The notes under the pieces are model-generated. The model was not told the DNA's origin. It ran no database searches and saw only the letters and a list, made by a program, of their open reading frames with translations. A program made the position numbers and the translations under genes. Positions 5,247 to 6,120 of a DNA stretch of 6,120 bases are shown here, piece by piece. Each line of letters opens with the position of its first letter. The stretch's first letter is position 1. The DNA comes from an uncultured Bacteroidales bacterium. Its GTDB lineage: Bacteria; Bacteroidota; Bacteroidia; Bacteroidales; UBA932. The stretch lies in contig CAMJHW010000086.1 in assembly GCA_946405645.1 (NCBI GenBank), positions 1-6,120 of the forward strand, in the 5' to 3' direction.

Positions 5247-6120
5247 ATGAGGGATCGCATTACAACTATCCTGGAGCACTGGTTCATACAAGAGCCAGCG
5301 CTTTTCCAGGTTCTCTGTACCCACGAGTTTGTATCCAACACGCTGATGGAGTGTCCTGTCAGGAGCGGCAAGAGGCGTATCGAGTACAATCCTGATTTCC
5401 TCCGCGAGATGACGGACCAGGGGCTGGAAGAGGCTCTCCGCACCGAGGCTATACGCATCCTGCTCAAGCACCCTTACGAGCGGAAGCCGGACGGATGTAG
5501 TCAGCAGGCTATCGCCATAGGCTCCAATGTCGTGGTCGGAGATAATTACAAGTACAACTCCTTCAAGATCGAGAAGCCATCCGATTACGGGCTTCCTGCC
5601 GGAATGGCGTATGAGTGGTATTCGAGGAAGATTCAATCCATGCTGCCCGCTGGTGCGGGTGGCGACGGGGACTTTGACGGAGAATTAGGCATCCCCTCGA
5701 TGGGCAAGAGGGGTGAATCAAGTAAGTCGGCTTCCAGAAACGATGAGTATGACGACCGTTTTCAGCGCCTGTCGGAGAAGAACCAGGATCTTTCCGAGTT
5801 ATGGGATGAGGACGACTTGACCGTCGCTTTGATAAACGGTATCATAGAGGGATGCACGTCCTGGGGATCCCTCGCCGGTGCTTTCGCTGAGCAGTTGAAG
5901 GCGTCCACAAAAGCCAAGATCAACTGGCGCAATGTCTTCAGCGGCTTCAGGGCCAGCATCCTCTCCTCAAAGCGAAAGCTCACTCGCATGAAGCCCAACC
6001 GCAGGACCGGATTCGAGAACATGGGGTCCATCCGCCGTTTCGATACGAAATTGCTCGTCGCCGTCGACGTGAGCGGATCCATCTCCAGTGAAAGCCTAAG
6101 TTACTTCTACGGCGTTATCA
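5247..6120 (+). CDS. DUF2201/VWA-like protein, C-terminal end cut off by window edge
   Basis: The frame runs from ATG 5247, directly after the MoxR stop, for 291 codons to the right edge with no stop. The N-terminal part resembles the DUF2201 metallopeptidase-like domain: RRIEYNPDFL (about 43-52), then TEAIRILLKH (66-75) where the family usually has an HExxH helix, then GLPAGMAYEWYSRKI (115-129). A Gly/Asp-rich, charged linker follows (about 134-190). The segment INWRNVFSGF (225-234) with KPNRR (249-253) leads into the VWA-like domain, whose first strand and MIDAS motif are visible as LLVAVDVSGSIS (269-280; D274, S276, S278). The rest of the VWA domain is outside the window. By analogy with MoxR-VWA pairs it should act as metal-binding adaptor or substrate receptor for the ATPase encoded just before it. 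Two of the three zinc-motif histidine/glutamate positions of HExxH are altered (T66, R70). Confidence 0.87.
   Translation, partial: MRDRITTILEHWFIQEPALFQVLCTHEFVSNTLMECPVRSGKRRIEYNPDFLREMTDQGLEEALRTEAIRILLKHPYERKPDGCSQQAIAIGSNVVVGDNYKYNSFKIEKPSDYGLPAGMAYEWYSRKIQSMLPAGAGGDGDFDGELGIPSMGKRGESSKSASRNDEYDDRFQRLSEKNQDLSELWDEDDLTVALINGIIEGCTSWGSLAGAFAEQLKASTKAKINWRNVFSGFRASILSSKRKLTRMKPNRRTGFENMGSIRRFDTKLLVAVDVSGSISSESLSYFYGVI

Noticed and set aside
5230..5255. TGAAAG at 5230-5235 as a promoter for the VWA-like gene
   Set aside because: No GTAT lies at the 16-nt spacing; the site is in the MoxR coding end and downstream bases run into the VWA gene.
5195..5395. Plus-strand open frame overlapping the MoxR-VWA junction
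   Set aside because: Out of frame with the VWA-like gene, whose frame shows DUF2201 and MIDAS motifs.
4143..5636. Minus-strand open frame of 497 codons across the MoxR gene
   Set aside because: It lies antisense to a gene with intact MoxR motifs and extends into the VWA-like gene. Its translation has no recognisable motif. Such long shadows arise from strong C/G third-position bias.
1..6120. CRISPR array, tRNA, rRNA or insertion sequence
   Set aside because: No regularly spaced repeats, cloverleaf, rRNA segment or transposase frame was seen on reading both strands.

Overview
The window looks like Bacteroidota (probably Bacteroidales) DNA or a mobile element living in such a host. The evidence is a compact RpoD-type sigma factor of about 281 residues, typical of that phylum, start codons preceded by A-rich stretches instead of Shine-Dalgarno sequences, and coding DNA with mostly C/G third positions. 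There is no tRNA, rRNA, integrase, capsid or ribosomal gene, so the sequence alone does not show whether this is chromosome, conjugative element or large phage.

Layout. On the minus strand, reading leftward from about 1280, come an RpoD-like sigma factor (371-1216) and then an unrecognised protein that runs off the left edge (start at 305). A divergent intergenic hub (1217-1468) separates them from a plus-strand cluster. That cluster holds a possible 46-codon small ORF (1469-1609), an 81-residue unknown protein (1606-1851), an ECF-like sigma factor (1856-2392), a winged-helix AAA+ ATPase (2421-4127), a MoxR-type AAA+ ATPase (4167-5246), and a DUF2201/VWA-like protein that runs off the right edge (5247 onward). 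The genes are tightly packed: an ATGA overlap at 1606-1609, a 4-nt gap before the ECF gene, and no gap between the MoxR and VWA genes.

The main find is a recurring promoter-like motif, TGAAA(G/C)-N16-NGTAT, always with exactly 16 nt between the boxes. Four full matches lie in intergenic DNA: one before the left-edge gene, one before the RpoD-like sigma gene, and two before the ECF cluster. Two one-mismatch copies sit in the small gaps before the AAA+ and MoxR genes. The architecture resembles ECF promoters (Bacillus SigW: TGAAAC-N16-CGTA), and one copy matches that consensus exactly. The simplest model is that the ECF factor encoded here drives its own cluster, the divergent RpoD-like sigma gene and the left-edge gene, giving a self-amplifying two-sigma circuit coupled to an AAA+/MoxR/VWA module. 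MoxR-VWA pairs act elsewhere as chaperone-like remodelling or conflict systems; the target here is unknown. The sigma assignment and the system's role are inference.
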